DNA from: JBHIFB01 sp046760905
GTDB taxonomy: Bacteria; Gemmatimonadota; CAZMKB01
Assembly (NCBI GenBank): GCA_046760905.1
Contig: JBHIFB010000149.1
Location: 1-6,985, forward strand
Direction of reading: 5' to 3'
DNA length: 6,985 bases
In this document: positions 1 to 6,513 of the stretch, in pieces
Layout: every line of letters starts with the position of its first letter
Position numbering within the stretch: position 1 is the stretch's first letter
Program-made: the position numbers and the translations under genes
Notes under the pieces: model-generated
Databases searched by the model: none
Told to the model about the DNA's origin: nothing
What the model saw: the letters and a program-made list of their open reading frames with translations, nothing else

Positions 1-237
1 GCTATCTCGTTCATCGTACTATTATCACCCCAAATCGGAGAGTGATCTTAACCTTACAAGACGGAGAAGGAAGCTCGTTATGGCTTAACGAACTATTTCA
101 CGTTCTACAACACCGAAAGGCTCCACTCCTCCCTCGGGTATTCTACCCCGGAGGAGATCTACAACGAAAGAGAAAGACAGGACCAAGTGCAGGATCAACA
201 AAAAATACACCTTAATTCATATCAATTTTTGTCTTGA
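1..237 (+). pseudogene. IS3-family transposase, decayed C-terminal fragment
   Basis: From position 52 the frame reads PYKTEKEARYGLTNYF, then TFYNTERLHSSLGYSTPEEIY, and runs to a TGA at 235-237. The FYNxERxHSSLGYxTPxExY signature is the extreme C-terminus of the DDE integrase core (rve) of IS3-family OrfB transposases. Upstream, the same frame carries stops at 43-45 (TGA) and 49-51 (TAA). The segment that should hold the catalytic Glu (family pattern FIERLWRxxKYE) reads only as a poor match, FIVLLSPQIGE, with Val where Glu is expected. Traces of a matching peptide in another frame around 31-51 suggest one or more indels. The tail after the core ends in NSYQFLS. This is a non-functional remnant; its N-terminal part lies beyond the window. 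Confidence 0.8.
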
Positions 238-254
238 CTTTGGGGGTAGGTTCA
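236..254. repeat. Putative right terminal end of the IS3-like element
   Basis: Read inward on the - strand this is TGAACCTACCCCCAAAGTC. It begins with the TG dinucleotide usual at IS3-family ends and carries a C-rich block, and it starts at the transposase stop codon, as right ends of these elements commonly do. The partner left end is outside the window, so the inverted repeat cannot be confirmed. The boundary is supported independently because the disrupted TrmB homology ends just next to it. Confidence 0.4.
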
Positions 255-496
255 ACCTTAAGAAGGGCTGGATCTGAAGCGCTATACTTTTTTGTTTTCC
301 CTGGCCTTGATATTCACAATCCTTTCACAAGCAACTTCTCAAGCTCTTCGTATGCATTTGCCCGCGGGATTCCGGCTATTTTTGAGACCTCGGTAACGGT
401 CAAAGTGTCCTTCTCCAGAAGGGATAAACAACTCTTAGCTTCATAATCAGTTAGTCCTAGCTCCTTAAGCCTCTTTAAAACAGAAGGATTACTCAT
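255..496 (-). pseudogene. TrmB-family transcriptional regulator, truncated with internal stop
   Basis: The first 60 codons (496 to 317) encode a TrmB-type winged helix-turn-helix: LKELGLTDYEAKSCLSLLEKD, then TVTEVSKIAGIPRANAYEELEKL and LVKGL. TrmB proteins bind operator DNA through this domain and usually respond to sugars through a C-terminal domain, which is missing here. A TGA at 314-316 ends the frame, but the same frame then continues ISRPGKTKKYSASDPALLK, a natural continuation of the wing and following strand. Homology stops at about 255, where the IS end begins. The simplest reading is a gene cut by the insertion that also acquired a nonsense mutation. The start is an ATG at 494-496 with no clear Shine-Dalgarno. 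A 60-residue HTH-only peptide could still be made, but function is doubtful. Confidence 0.75.
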
Positions 497-545
497 AATT
501 GAATATAATTTGTTGCTGTATCTTTTTTATTACAACTACGACTAC

Positions 546-574
546 ATTATAGCACACAATTCTTTTCTTGTCAT
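546..574 (-). promoter_or_regulatory. Sigma70-type promoter of the TrmB-like gene
   Basis: On the - strand a -35 box ATGACA (569-574) and a perfect -10 box TATAAT (546-551) are separated by exactly 17 bases. The predicted start near 539 gives a leader of about 43 bases before the ATG at 496. The leader is AT-rich and lacks a recognisable ribosome binding site. The promoter looks intact although the gene behind it is broken. Confidence 0.6.
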
Positions 575-595
575 GCTGAATTCTCACAGGGTTTC

Positions 596-631
596 AAAAA
601 AAATAATAGGTTGGTTTTCCTTGATGCTATT
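596..631 (-). terminator. Possible weak terminator after the mosaic surface-protein gene
   Basis: Some 60 bases past the stop codon, the - strand has a short AU-rich stem AATAG/CTATT (627-631 with 605-609) followed by an uninterrupted run of eight T (603-596). The T tract fits intrinsic termination, but the stem is only 5 bp with a long loop, so this is a weak candidate. Nothing better is seen between 497 and 689. Confidence 0.25.
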
Positions 632-689
632 CTTCGTAGGATTTGGTACGGTTTGCAGCTAACTAAAATTCCTTAAGATAAGGGGAGAT

Positions 690-3600
690 TCACTTGAGCA
701 TAGTCATCTTCCGGGTATAGAAGTTTTTGCCGACCCTCAGGGTGCAGAGATAGATTCCCGAGGCGGCTTTCGCACCTCTTTCATTCTGGCCGTCCCAGAC
801 GATCCTGTATCTGCCCGGCTCGAAATCAGCATCAACCAGTGTCCTCACACATCTGCCACGGATGTCATATATGGTAAGAATCACATGTTGCTTGATGCCT
901 GTGGCTTCTGGTATGTCGAAGGTTATTGTTGTAGATGGATTGAACGGATTCGGGTAATTCTGGGATAAGGAGAATGCTTTTGGAGGCGTTCTGTGATCCG
1001 GATATTCACCTTCATCCTCTACCATCACCGGTGCTTCTTCACCTCCACCGAAGGCTCCCATGTCGCTTCTACCTTCCCCGAGCCCGTGAGAGCAGTCGAG
1101 AACGAGATCGAGAATCACCGGATCTCCTGCATCGATGCAAGGAGAATCTGCGGTGTCGCCGCATGCTGTTGCCATCAGGTGGAAATCGCCATTTTCAGCA
1201 TCCCGCAAAAGCGGCTCTAAATCGATCATCCCCGGCCCCCAGTCGAGGGTTGCGCCTTCCTCGACGAATACCGAGTCCTCTCCGCCTCGTGCGTCTGAAT
1301 AGCTTATCGTTAGGGAAGATGTGTCTCCGACCCAGATTTGGGGCCCCTCGCTTGCATCGTTATCCCAGAGGATCGTGTTTGTCACCGTCGGCGTGGAAGT
1401 AGAGCTGCTGTAAATCCCGCCTCCGCTCTGGGCAACATTATCGGTGAGTGTGTTGTTTATAATCGTCGGGGAAGATTCGTCTTCGCAGTTTATCCCTCCT
1501 CCTCCGCTATCTGCCGAATTACCGCTTATCGTGTTTCCTGCGATCGTCGGTGAGGCAACGCCATAACATTGTATCCCACCACCAAACCCCGATATGTTAT
1601 TGGATATGGTATTTCCCTTTATCGTGGAATTTCCACTGCAGTGGATCCCGCCACCAGATGTTCCCGCCGAGTTTCCCTGAATGATATTACTATCTATGAT
1701 AGCTGAATCCCCCAAAATTAAGATACCTCCTCCAAGCACATCCACGGAGTTTTCCAATATAAGATTGCCGAGTATTACTGGCGAAGTGGTGCTGGAGCCG
1801 GAGATGCCACCTCCCCCTGCCTGTGCCCAATTTCCCCTGATGGTGCACTCCCTGATCACAGGAGCGGAGCTGTCCTTGAAAGAGATTCCACCACCGGCCA
1901 GCCATGCCTCATTTCCGCCTATAACGCAGTCTGAGATCGTCGGGGAGGCGTTTTCACAACCAACCCCCCCGCCATGTCTGGAGGCATAATTACCGTCAAT
2001 AATACAGTTTGTAATCATCGGGGAGGAAGAATTTTCGCACAGAATCCCCCCTCCAGATTCATTCATAACAAATCCCTCAGTAATCGTTAACCCGCTGAGA
2101 ACGCTTGCTGAATCCTCCCCTGAGTGGAAGTGAAAGCCCCTGCTGAGAGAATCGCTATCAATGATGGTTGTCATAACTACCATCGAATCCTTTGGGTCTG
2201 TGCTCATCAAGGTGATGGCTTTGCCAAGGAAATCGATGTCGCGCTCGTGGTAGGTTCCCTGGCGAACGATGACTGTGTTACCGTCGTCTGCGGCATCTAT
2301 GGCCTCCTGGATCGTGGCGTAATCGTCGGGTACATATATGACCGGCGTTATGTGCGCGTAGTAGACGTCCTGTTCGCCGTTGAACGTGGCGGCCCAGGCG
2401 AGGTGGGCTCCGGTCGAATCCGAGATCATGTCGAAATAGTCTCCCATCTTATCCTGCTGGGGCCAGCCGATGTGCGGGTCGAACGAATCGGTCAGACGCT
2501 GGTTCGGCGCCCAGTTGATTCCGGCGTCGTTCGAGCAGGAATAATACAGTGAAGAATTGTAGCCACCGGGATCATCCCGCGTATCGAGCCAGACAACATC
2601 GATGCGCCCGGTCGGGGCCACGGACATGGTGCCGAACCACTGGTAGGCGGAATCATCCGTATCATCGTTCACCCGTACGGGCGAGCTCCATGTTAAACCG
2701 CCGTCTGTGCTTCTTGAGAACATTACATCAAGCACATCGGGTGATGAATTGCGGACCACCGAGCAGAGCAAATAGACGTTTCCTCGAGTCGATCCGGCGG
2801 AATGATCGACCGCTATCCAGGCCTGTCCTAGAAGTCCACCGGGGTTGGGACCGATACCGAACCCGAAAGTGCCATCGAGATCAACCGTCGTGGAGAAATC
2901 CCATAAAATCGACTGGCCGGGATCCTGTGCGTTTGTGGACTTCGCGACCACGAAGGTGCCGCCGCATATGTAGAGCTCTCCATCGGGTCCCACTGCCATG
3001 GTCCCCCAGTACGGGTCATCCGGGATGGTAATGCAGTCTTCGAAACTGCCGCCTCCATCTATCGAGCGGGTGAAGAAACCCGGCAAACATCTGCTGGAGC
3101 TGCTCGTCCAGTAGGAGTAAATGTTACCGTCACCGATTCCGCCTGTTCTGTCGATTACCATCCACTCCTTATCACCGCCATGGGCGAAGGTGCCTGAATC
3201 CCAGGTGGCGCCTCCGTCGGTGGACCTGAACACGTGACAGATGAATCCATCATTGTCATAGCTCAGGCTGTTGTAATAGAATGTGCCGTCGGAGTCTTCG
3301 TCAAGCACGGGGTCTGAGCGGAAAACACCCGGTTCGATCACGCCAGGGAACGTCCAGGTCTGGCCGCTGTCTGTGGTATAACCGTAACCGGCCTGACGGA
3401 AACTGCTGCTGATGGTGTCGAACTGCCGCCAACCGATAACCATACTGCCGGGATCGGTCGGATCTATGGCGATGGAAGGTTCGTTAGCAGCGTCACCGAC
3501 GATGTTGTCGCCGAGGAAATCAACGTTAACCTGAGTTGTGAAGAACCCTGGACCCTGATAGCTGTATGCGGGAGACGTCTGCACATCCTCCGGTAAAACG

Positions 3601-3752
3601 GGGACGTAGACATCATCGGGGACTTCGCGATGTCTATGACCAAAGGAGGACGGTAGGACGGCAGCCTCCTTTGTTGTATCCTGAGCGGAAGCAAGTGTCA
3701 GTAGAATCAGGATGGCGGCGAATGCCGTCGAAAGGTGCTTGTAGTCATACAT
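690..3752 (-). CDS. Secreted T9SS cargo: Asp-box propeller plus right-handed beta-helix mosaic protein
   Basis: This is a 1020-residue exported protein. Residues 1-23 form a signal peptide (hydrophobic 9-22, cleavage after LASA before QD). Residues ~84-468 resemble the sialidase/BNR superfamily, with five Asp-box motifs: TTDSGQTW 126, STDGGATW 177, SIDGGGSF 230, STDGGLTW 348 and SNDAGINW 407. I see no convincing catalytic Arg triad, so sialidase activity is not claimed. Residues 472-520 (YVPDDYATIQEAIDAADDG...) open a right-handed beta-helix whose nine GGG-[IV] coils span ~567-805. Residues ~845-903 (DFHLMA...SPCIDAGD...DMGAFGGG) resemble the choice-of-anchor-Q segment. Residues 926-1020 (FSLSQNYPNPFNPST, VWDG, SGIYL) are a T9SS type A sorting domain. 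The ATG at 3750-3752 follows AGGAGG by 8 bases. The gene lies downstream of a C25 peptidase gene on the same strand and has its own promoter candidate. Its likely role is a surface or released adhesin or glycan-binding protein; the ligand is unknown. Confidence 0.93.
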   Translation of the reverse strand: MYDYKHLSTAFAAILILLTLASAQDTTKEAAVLPSSFGHRHREVPDDVYVPVLPEDVQTSPAYSYQGPGFFTTQVNVDFLGDNIVGDAANEPSIAIDPTDPGSMVIGWRQFDTISSSFRQAGYGYTTDSGQTWTFPGVIEPGVFRSDPVLDEDSDGTFYYNSLSYDNDGFICHVFRSTDGGATWDSGTFAHGGDKEWMVIDRTGGIGDGNIYSYWTSSSSRCLPGFFTRSIDGGGSFEDCITIPDDPYWGTMAVGPDGELYICGGTFVVAKSTNAQDPGQSILWDFSTTVDLDGTFGFGIGPNPGGLLGQAWIAVDHSAGSTRGNVYLLCSVVRNSSPDVLDVMFSRSTDGGLTWSSPVRVNDDTDDSAYQWFGTMSVAPTGRIDVVWLDTRDDPGGYNSSLYYSCSNDAGINWAPNQRLTDSFDPHIGWPQQDKMGDYFDMISDSTGAHLAWAATFNGEQDVYYAHITPVIYVPDDYATIQEAIDAADDGNTVIVRQGTYHERDIDFLGKAITLMSTDPKDSMVVMTTIIDSDSLSRGFHFHSGEDSASVLSGLTITEGFVMNESGGGILCENSSSPMITNCIIDGNYASRHGGGVGCENASPTISDCVIGGNEAWLAGGGISFKDSSAPVIRECTIRGNWAQAGGGGISGSSTTSPVILGNLILENSVDVLGGGILILGDSAIIDSNIIQGNSAGTSGGGIHCSGNSTIKGNTISNNISGFGGGIQCYGVASPTIAGNTISGNSADSGGGGINCEDESSPTIINNTLTDNVAQSGGGIYSSSTSTPTVTNTILWDNDASEGPQIWVGDTSSLTISYSDARGGEDSVFVEEGATLDWGPGMIDLEPLLRDAENGDFHLMATACGDTADSPCIDAGDPVILDLVLDCSHGLGEGRSDMGAFGGGEEAPVMVEDEGEYPDHRTPPKAFSLSQNYPNPFNPSTTITFDIPEATGIKQHVILTIYDIRGRCVRTLVDADFEPGRYRIVWDGQNERGAKAASGIYLCTLRVGKNFYTRKMTMLK
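1340..2054 (-). repeat. Nine in-gene tandem repeats (72-81 bp) encoding beta-helix coils
   Basis: Within the surface-protein gene the GGG-[IV] motif recurs at residues 567, 594, 620, 647, 674, 700, 724, 751 and 777, an interval of 24-27 residues. At DNA level this gives a periodic pattern of about 78 bp. The + strand shows recurring blocks close to ATCGTCGGGGAGG near 1461, 1541, 1933 and 2012. Each coil ends in an Asn about 19-21 residues after the first Gly. The copies have diverged, so this is a protein repeat and not a recent DNA amplification. Confidence 0.85.
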
Positions 3753-3760
3753 CCTTCACG

Positions 3761-3766
3761 CCTCCT
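3761..3766 (-). promoter_or_regulatory. Ribosome binding site of the mosaic surface-protein gene
   Basis: The - strand reads AGGAGG, a full Shine-Dalgarno core, 8 bases before the ATG at 3752. This fixes the start and places the signal peptide at the very N-terminus. Confidence 0.85.
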
Positions 3767-3792
3767 GGCAAGGTCGAAACCGTTGTTGGTGC

Positions 3793-3811
3793 TGCCCTCC
3801 TTTTGAGGGCA
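3793..3811 (-). other. Leader hairpin between the two secreted-protein genes
   Basis: A perfect 7-bp stem (3793-3799 with 3805-3811, TGCCCTC/GAGGGCA) closes a 5-base loop. No T run follows on either strand, so it is unlikely to be a complete intrinsic terminator. It would lie about 30-48 bases into a transcript from the promoter at 3848-3877, upstream of the ribosome binding site. It could stabilise or help process the mRNA, or it may be incidental. Confidence 0.4.
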
Positions 3812-3847
3812 ATGGAGCTGCAAGTGAAAATGACAGGAACCGGATTT

Positions 3848-3877
3848 ATTATACAGGCGCCCTCTATCGAATGTAGA
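3848..3877 (-). promoter_or_regulatory. Internal sigma70-type promoter for the mosaic surface-protein gene
   Basis: The - strand has a perfect -10 box TATAAT (3848-3853). Eighteen bases upstream of it is TCTACA (3872-3877), which matches four of six -35 positions. The predicted start near 3841 gives a leader of about 89 bases. With no strong terminator in the gap, transcription from the peptidase gene may also read through, so the two genes could be an operon with an internal promoter. Confidence 0.45.
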
Positions 3878-3926
3878 GCTATTTTCCACGGGCATCTGAA
3901 TCTAATATTCAGGGAAAATCGGCTCA

Positions 3927-6410
3927 TCAGGGCCCAACGGAAACCAGCTTGACAGCGTCGGCGATAACGAAACCATCGGCTTCGTCTGTGATAAGGACTC
4001 CCTGGATACTACTGTTGTCGAACTCGAATTGTCCAAGATAGATCCATTCATCACCCGGTGCAGATTGGTCGACGAGGATCCAGTCGGTTACGCCACTGGC
4101 GTCAAAAACCTTGTAATGAACGTCCGTTGCCATGAGGTGCATGTAGTCGTGTTCGAACTTCCACGTATAAACATCATACGTGCCGGGAGTGATCGACTCA
4201 TCAACCCTCCAGCCGGCAACCTTTGTGCCGGTTCCCGGGCCGGTAAATCTTGCACTTCCGTTGTAGGCGCTCGGGTGGTCTGCCTCCATCCACGGCCCGT
4301 AGAGAATCACAAACTCCGGATTTTCATTGTCGTAGAAGAGCTCTTCACCGGCAGTTATCACTTCGACCGTTGTCTCGTATGGGATCTTGTTGTACGCCGT
4401 TACTACTAGATCCAGCTGTCCTTCAGTTAGCGGTTCAGAGAACTCGATGAGGGCATAACCCGATTCATCGGTATAGGCGTAGCCAAGAATGGAGGCATCT
4501 CGGGATATCGAACAAAGTGCGCCTTCAAGGCCGGATACGGTGACTTCGAAACTTGTCGATCCTGCCGATACCGTTGAGTCATGATAAACGGTCATCGCAC
4601 AAGGAGTGTCGGTGCGCACTTCGACCGATGGATCCCCGAACACATGCCAGGTATCGGTCATATCATAGCCTGATGAGCCATACTCGTCATTCATGTGCAT
4701 GCAACCGTTGAAGGAGATGCCACCGAAGGTGTGCTTCACGTTGATAGTATACGATTCCACCAGGATGTCGTTCATCTCATCCTGGGCATCCATTGGCTCA
4801 TCCCAGTACTGACTTATAGACGACATGAAAGTCGCGATAGCGCCGGTGGGCTCCGAATTGTGTGTCGCACGCAGCCAGGCTTCAGCGAAGCACGTGCTGT
4901 AGCCTTCGAAATCGCCATTGTCACAGGCGACCGACCAGATGAAAGGAAGCCTGTTGTCATTCGTGAGAATGTTGACATCGCTGTTTTCGAAGCCGGATGT
5001 CACCCAGCCCTGGGCCCAGCCATGGCCACAGTAATTGATGACACTTCTACCATCGTTGATCGCGCCTCTTACCATTGCCGCACCTGGATTGCCAGGCCCG
5101 TCCATTCCACCCTGGCTACCATCGTAGAACTCCTCTATCCAGCTGTAAGTGTAATCCAGGAGATCGGTACGGATATTACGTATGTGCTCGTAGTCGAATT
5201 CGCCATCATCACCCGGACCCTGATCAGAGGCGATTCCCACTCCCTTTTCATACCAATCCGTGCCTTCTTGGGGATATCGCTCATACTCTATTGTACGCTC
5301 CACCATCGTGCTCACATGGCCCGTGTTCTGTGCCGAGAACCTCCCGACGAAGAGGTCCGGATAATGGTCGTTACCAACCACGTATGAATATGTTGGATCC
5401 GATGCTGCATACCCCCAGATGGTATATGTGGGTACTTGTTGCGCATCACCTACCAAAAGCACGAAAGTAAGGCCGAAATCGTTGTAGTAATCCGCGATGT
5501 AATTCTTTATCGCCTGCGAGCCGCTGCCTATATCCGATACGTTGACCATCTCGGTGGGGATGCCTTTCATGTTCTTCCAGGCGACAAAAGGCTCCATCTC
5601 TGTGGCGAAGCTGTCGTAAGTGATTATCAACATGTTCCCCTGTTCCTCGACTGGGGTATATCGTCCCGTGTTGAAGTTCAAGAAGTGATTTTCATAGATA
5701 TGTTTGAAATCGCTTGATATGACTGTCGGGGGTTCCGTACGCCGGTACACGTTTATCCCACCTGAGCCGGCAGGGAAGACCTCGATGTTTATTCTTGAGA
5801 AAACCCGCAACTTTTTCCTCACCGGATTGTACTGGAACGGGTATACTTTTACAACCAGGCCCCTATAATCACGCAAGATGTAAGGGTCACACAGCTCGGT
5901 TATATCCTCCGGATACCACATGTCTCGCTCATATACCTCACCGAACTCGTATGGGATGAGCTCGGGATCGAGATATCTGGGGATTACGCCCTTCGATGGC
6001 GCTATCGCGATGCCTTCGAAATCTTGATACTCGGTGCTTATTATCCGAACATCCATCCTGGCATCATCGGGAATGATGATGCTACGGCAGATACTTGGAA
6101 GATCGGGCATTCCCTTTACATGAACATTTGATTCGCGGCCGAGGAAAGGGCGCCAGTATTCTTTCTCCTCGATTTCAACTCTTCCCCACCTGTAATCATG
6201 TACTCGATATTCGATTCGGGTATTCTCCTGTCCATCACCTCTAACGATCACCGTGATATCCTCATCTTCAAAGGAAAGCACATGGCTGCTTCCTTTATTC
6301 TTCATCCCTGGGAAGCTTTCGCCGAGAGAGGACGTGAATGCTATAGCTAAAATTCCAGCGAAAAGGGCACACGACACAAAGAGGAGCCTGACATTCTTAT
6401 GATTTTTCAC
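3927..6410 (-). CDS. Secreted gingipain-family (C25) cysteine peptidase with golvesin-like C-terminal domain
   Basis: A preproprotein of 827 residues, numbered here from the GTG at 6410. Residues ~8-25 are a hydrophobic signal segment. Residues ~48-233 match the C25 propeptide layout, including SIIIPDDARMDVRI and the ...VYPFQYNP strand. Residues ~260-598 are the peptidase: LLVGDAQQVP 318, GNDHYPDLFVGRFS 346, the catalytic His463 in NYCGHG and the catalytic Cys496 in PFIWSVACDNGDF, followed by CFAEAWLRA. Residues ~604-684 look like the Ig-like domain that follows gingipain catalytic domains. Residues ~689-827 (YDNENPEF...GTYDVYTW...VDQSAPGDEWIYLGQFEF...VIADAVKL) resemble golvesin/xanthan-lyase C-terminal domains, likely carbohydrate-binding. 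No T9SS sorting motif is present, unlike the neighbouring protein and unlike gingipains. It presumably cleaves extracellular proteins, but Arg versus Lys specificity cannot be read. An upstream in-frame TTG at 6416 is a less likely start. Confidence 0.93.
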   Translation of the reverse strand: MKNHKNVRLLFVSCALFAGILAIAFTSSLGESFPGMKNKGSSHVLSFEDEDITVIVRGDGQENTRIEYRVHDYRWGRVEIEEKEYWRPFLGRESNVHVKGMPDLPSICRSIIIPDDARMDVRIISTEYQDFEGIAIAPSKGVIPRYLDPELIPYEFGEVYERDMWYPEDITELCDPYILRDYRGLVVKVYPFQYNPVRKKLRVFSRINIEVFPAGSGGINVYRRTEPPTVISSDFKHIYENHFLNFNTGRYTPVEEQGNMLIITYDSFATEMEPFVAWKNMKGIPTEMVNVSDIGSGSQAIKNYIADYYNDFGLTFVLLVGDAQQVPTYTIWGYAASDPTYSYVVGNDHYPDLFVGRFSAQNTGHVSTMVERTIEYERYPQEGTDWYEKGVGIASDQGPGDDGEFDYEHIRNIRTDLLDYTYSWIEEFYDGSQGGMDGPGNPGAAMVRGAINDGRSVINYCGHGWAQGWVTSGFENSDVNILTNDNRLPFIWSVACDNGDFEGYSTCFAEAWLRATHNSEPTGAIATFMSSISQYWDEPMDAQDEMNDILVESYTINVKHTFGGISFNGCMHMNDEYGSSGYDMTDTWHVFGDPSVEVRTDTPCAMTVYHDSTVSAGSTSFEVTVSGLEGALCSISRDASILGYAYTDESGYALIEFSEPLTEGQLDLVVTAYNKIPYETTVEVITAGEELFYDNENPEFVILYGPWMEADHPSAYNGSARFTGPGTGTKVAGWRVDESITPGTYDVYTWKFEHDYMHLMATDVHYKVFDASGVTDWILVDQSAPGDEWIYLGQFEFDNSSIQGVLITDEADGFVIADAVKLVSVGP

Positions 6411-6416
6411 TTTCAA

Positions 6417-6421
6417 CCTCC
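6417..6421 (-). promoter_or_regulatory. Ribosome binding site that selects the GTG start of the C25 peptidase
   Basis: The - strand reads GGAGG immediately followed by TTG (6416-6414), AAA and GTG (6410-6408). Directly abutting the TTG, the Shine-Dalgarno leaves no room for initiation there. The GTG two codons on has a normal 6-base spacing. This favours a 6410 start and shortens the protein by two residues. Confidence 0.7.
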
Positions 6422-6484
6422 GACAAGTTGGTATTAAAACCCTTAATGGCCCCCAACTCCAGAAATCCCCTTATCCTGCATTTG

Positions 6485-6513
6485 ATTATACCCGAAGTGG
6501 CGGTTCATGTCAA
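6485..6513 (-). promoter_or_regulatory. Consensus sigma70-type promoter of the C25 peptidase gene
   Basis: The - strand carries a perfect -35 box TTGACA (6508-6513), a 17-base spacer and a perfect -10 box TATAAT (6485-6490). The predicted start near 6478 leaves a leader of about 68 bases before the GTG at 6410. No operator-like inverted repeat is evident around it, which suggests strong, largely constitutive transcription. Confidence 0.75.

Larger units (their letters stand above)
1..254 (+). mobile_element. IS3-family insertion sequence remnant, right end
   Basis: This stretch holds the 3' end of an IS3-type transposase reading frame followed by a short non-coding tail that ends in a TG...CA-style terminus. 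The element's left part lies outside the window, so its full size is unknown. The visible transposase is broken, so the element is probably immobile. It abuts a truncated TrmB-like regulator gene whose homology stops at the inferred IS end, which suggests insertion into that gene. Family assignment rests on the transposase C-terminal motif. The exact right boundary is inferred, because the left end and the target duplication cannot be seen. Confidence 0.7.

Noticed and set aside
314..316. TGA inside the TrmB-like frame as a possible recoded codon or selenocysteine
   Set aside because: Both large genes in the window end in TGA, so the code is standard, and no SECIS-like hairpin is evident after it. 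The gene is also truncated by an IS, so a decay mutation is the simpler explanation.
84..468. Calling the propeller part of the mosaic protein (residues 84-468) a functional sialidase
   Set aside because: Asp boxes occur in many non-sialidase propellers, and I could not find the F/YRIP motif or a clear catalytic Arg/Glu/Tyr set.
974..1402. Open frames on the + strand such as 974-1402, 2124-2552, 2549-3031 and 4695-5387
   Set aside because: They lie opposite well-supported genes, have no recognisable domains and carry the low-complexity composition of antisense shadows.
1340..2054. Regularly spaced similar blocks that could suggest a CRISPR array or satellite repeat
   Set aside because: The period of about 78 bp is codon-phased and the copies are diverged. 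They encode GGG-[IV] beta-helix coils within an uninterrupted reading frame.
3896..3912. Inverted repeat CTGAAT/ATTCAG just after the peptidase stop codon
   Set aside because: The stem is only 6 bp and AT-rich, with no following T run, so it is not supported as a terminator.
6368..6373. Cys14 of the peptidase precursor (LFVSC) as a lipobox
   Set aside because: The Cys lies inside the hydrophobic core, with only a few apolar residues before it and a long hydrophobic stretch after it, which does not fit a lipoprotein signal peptide.
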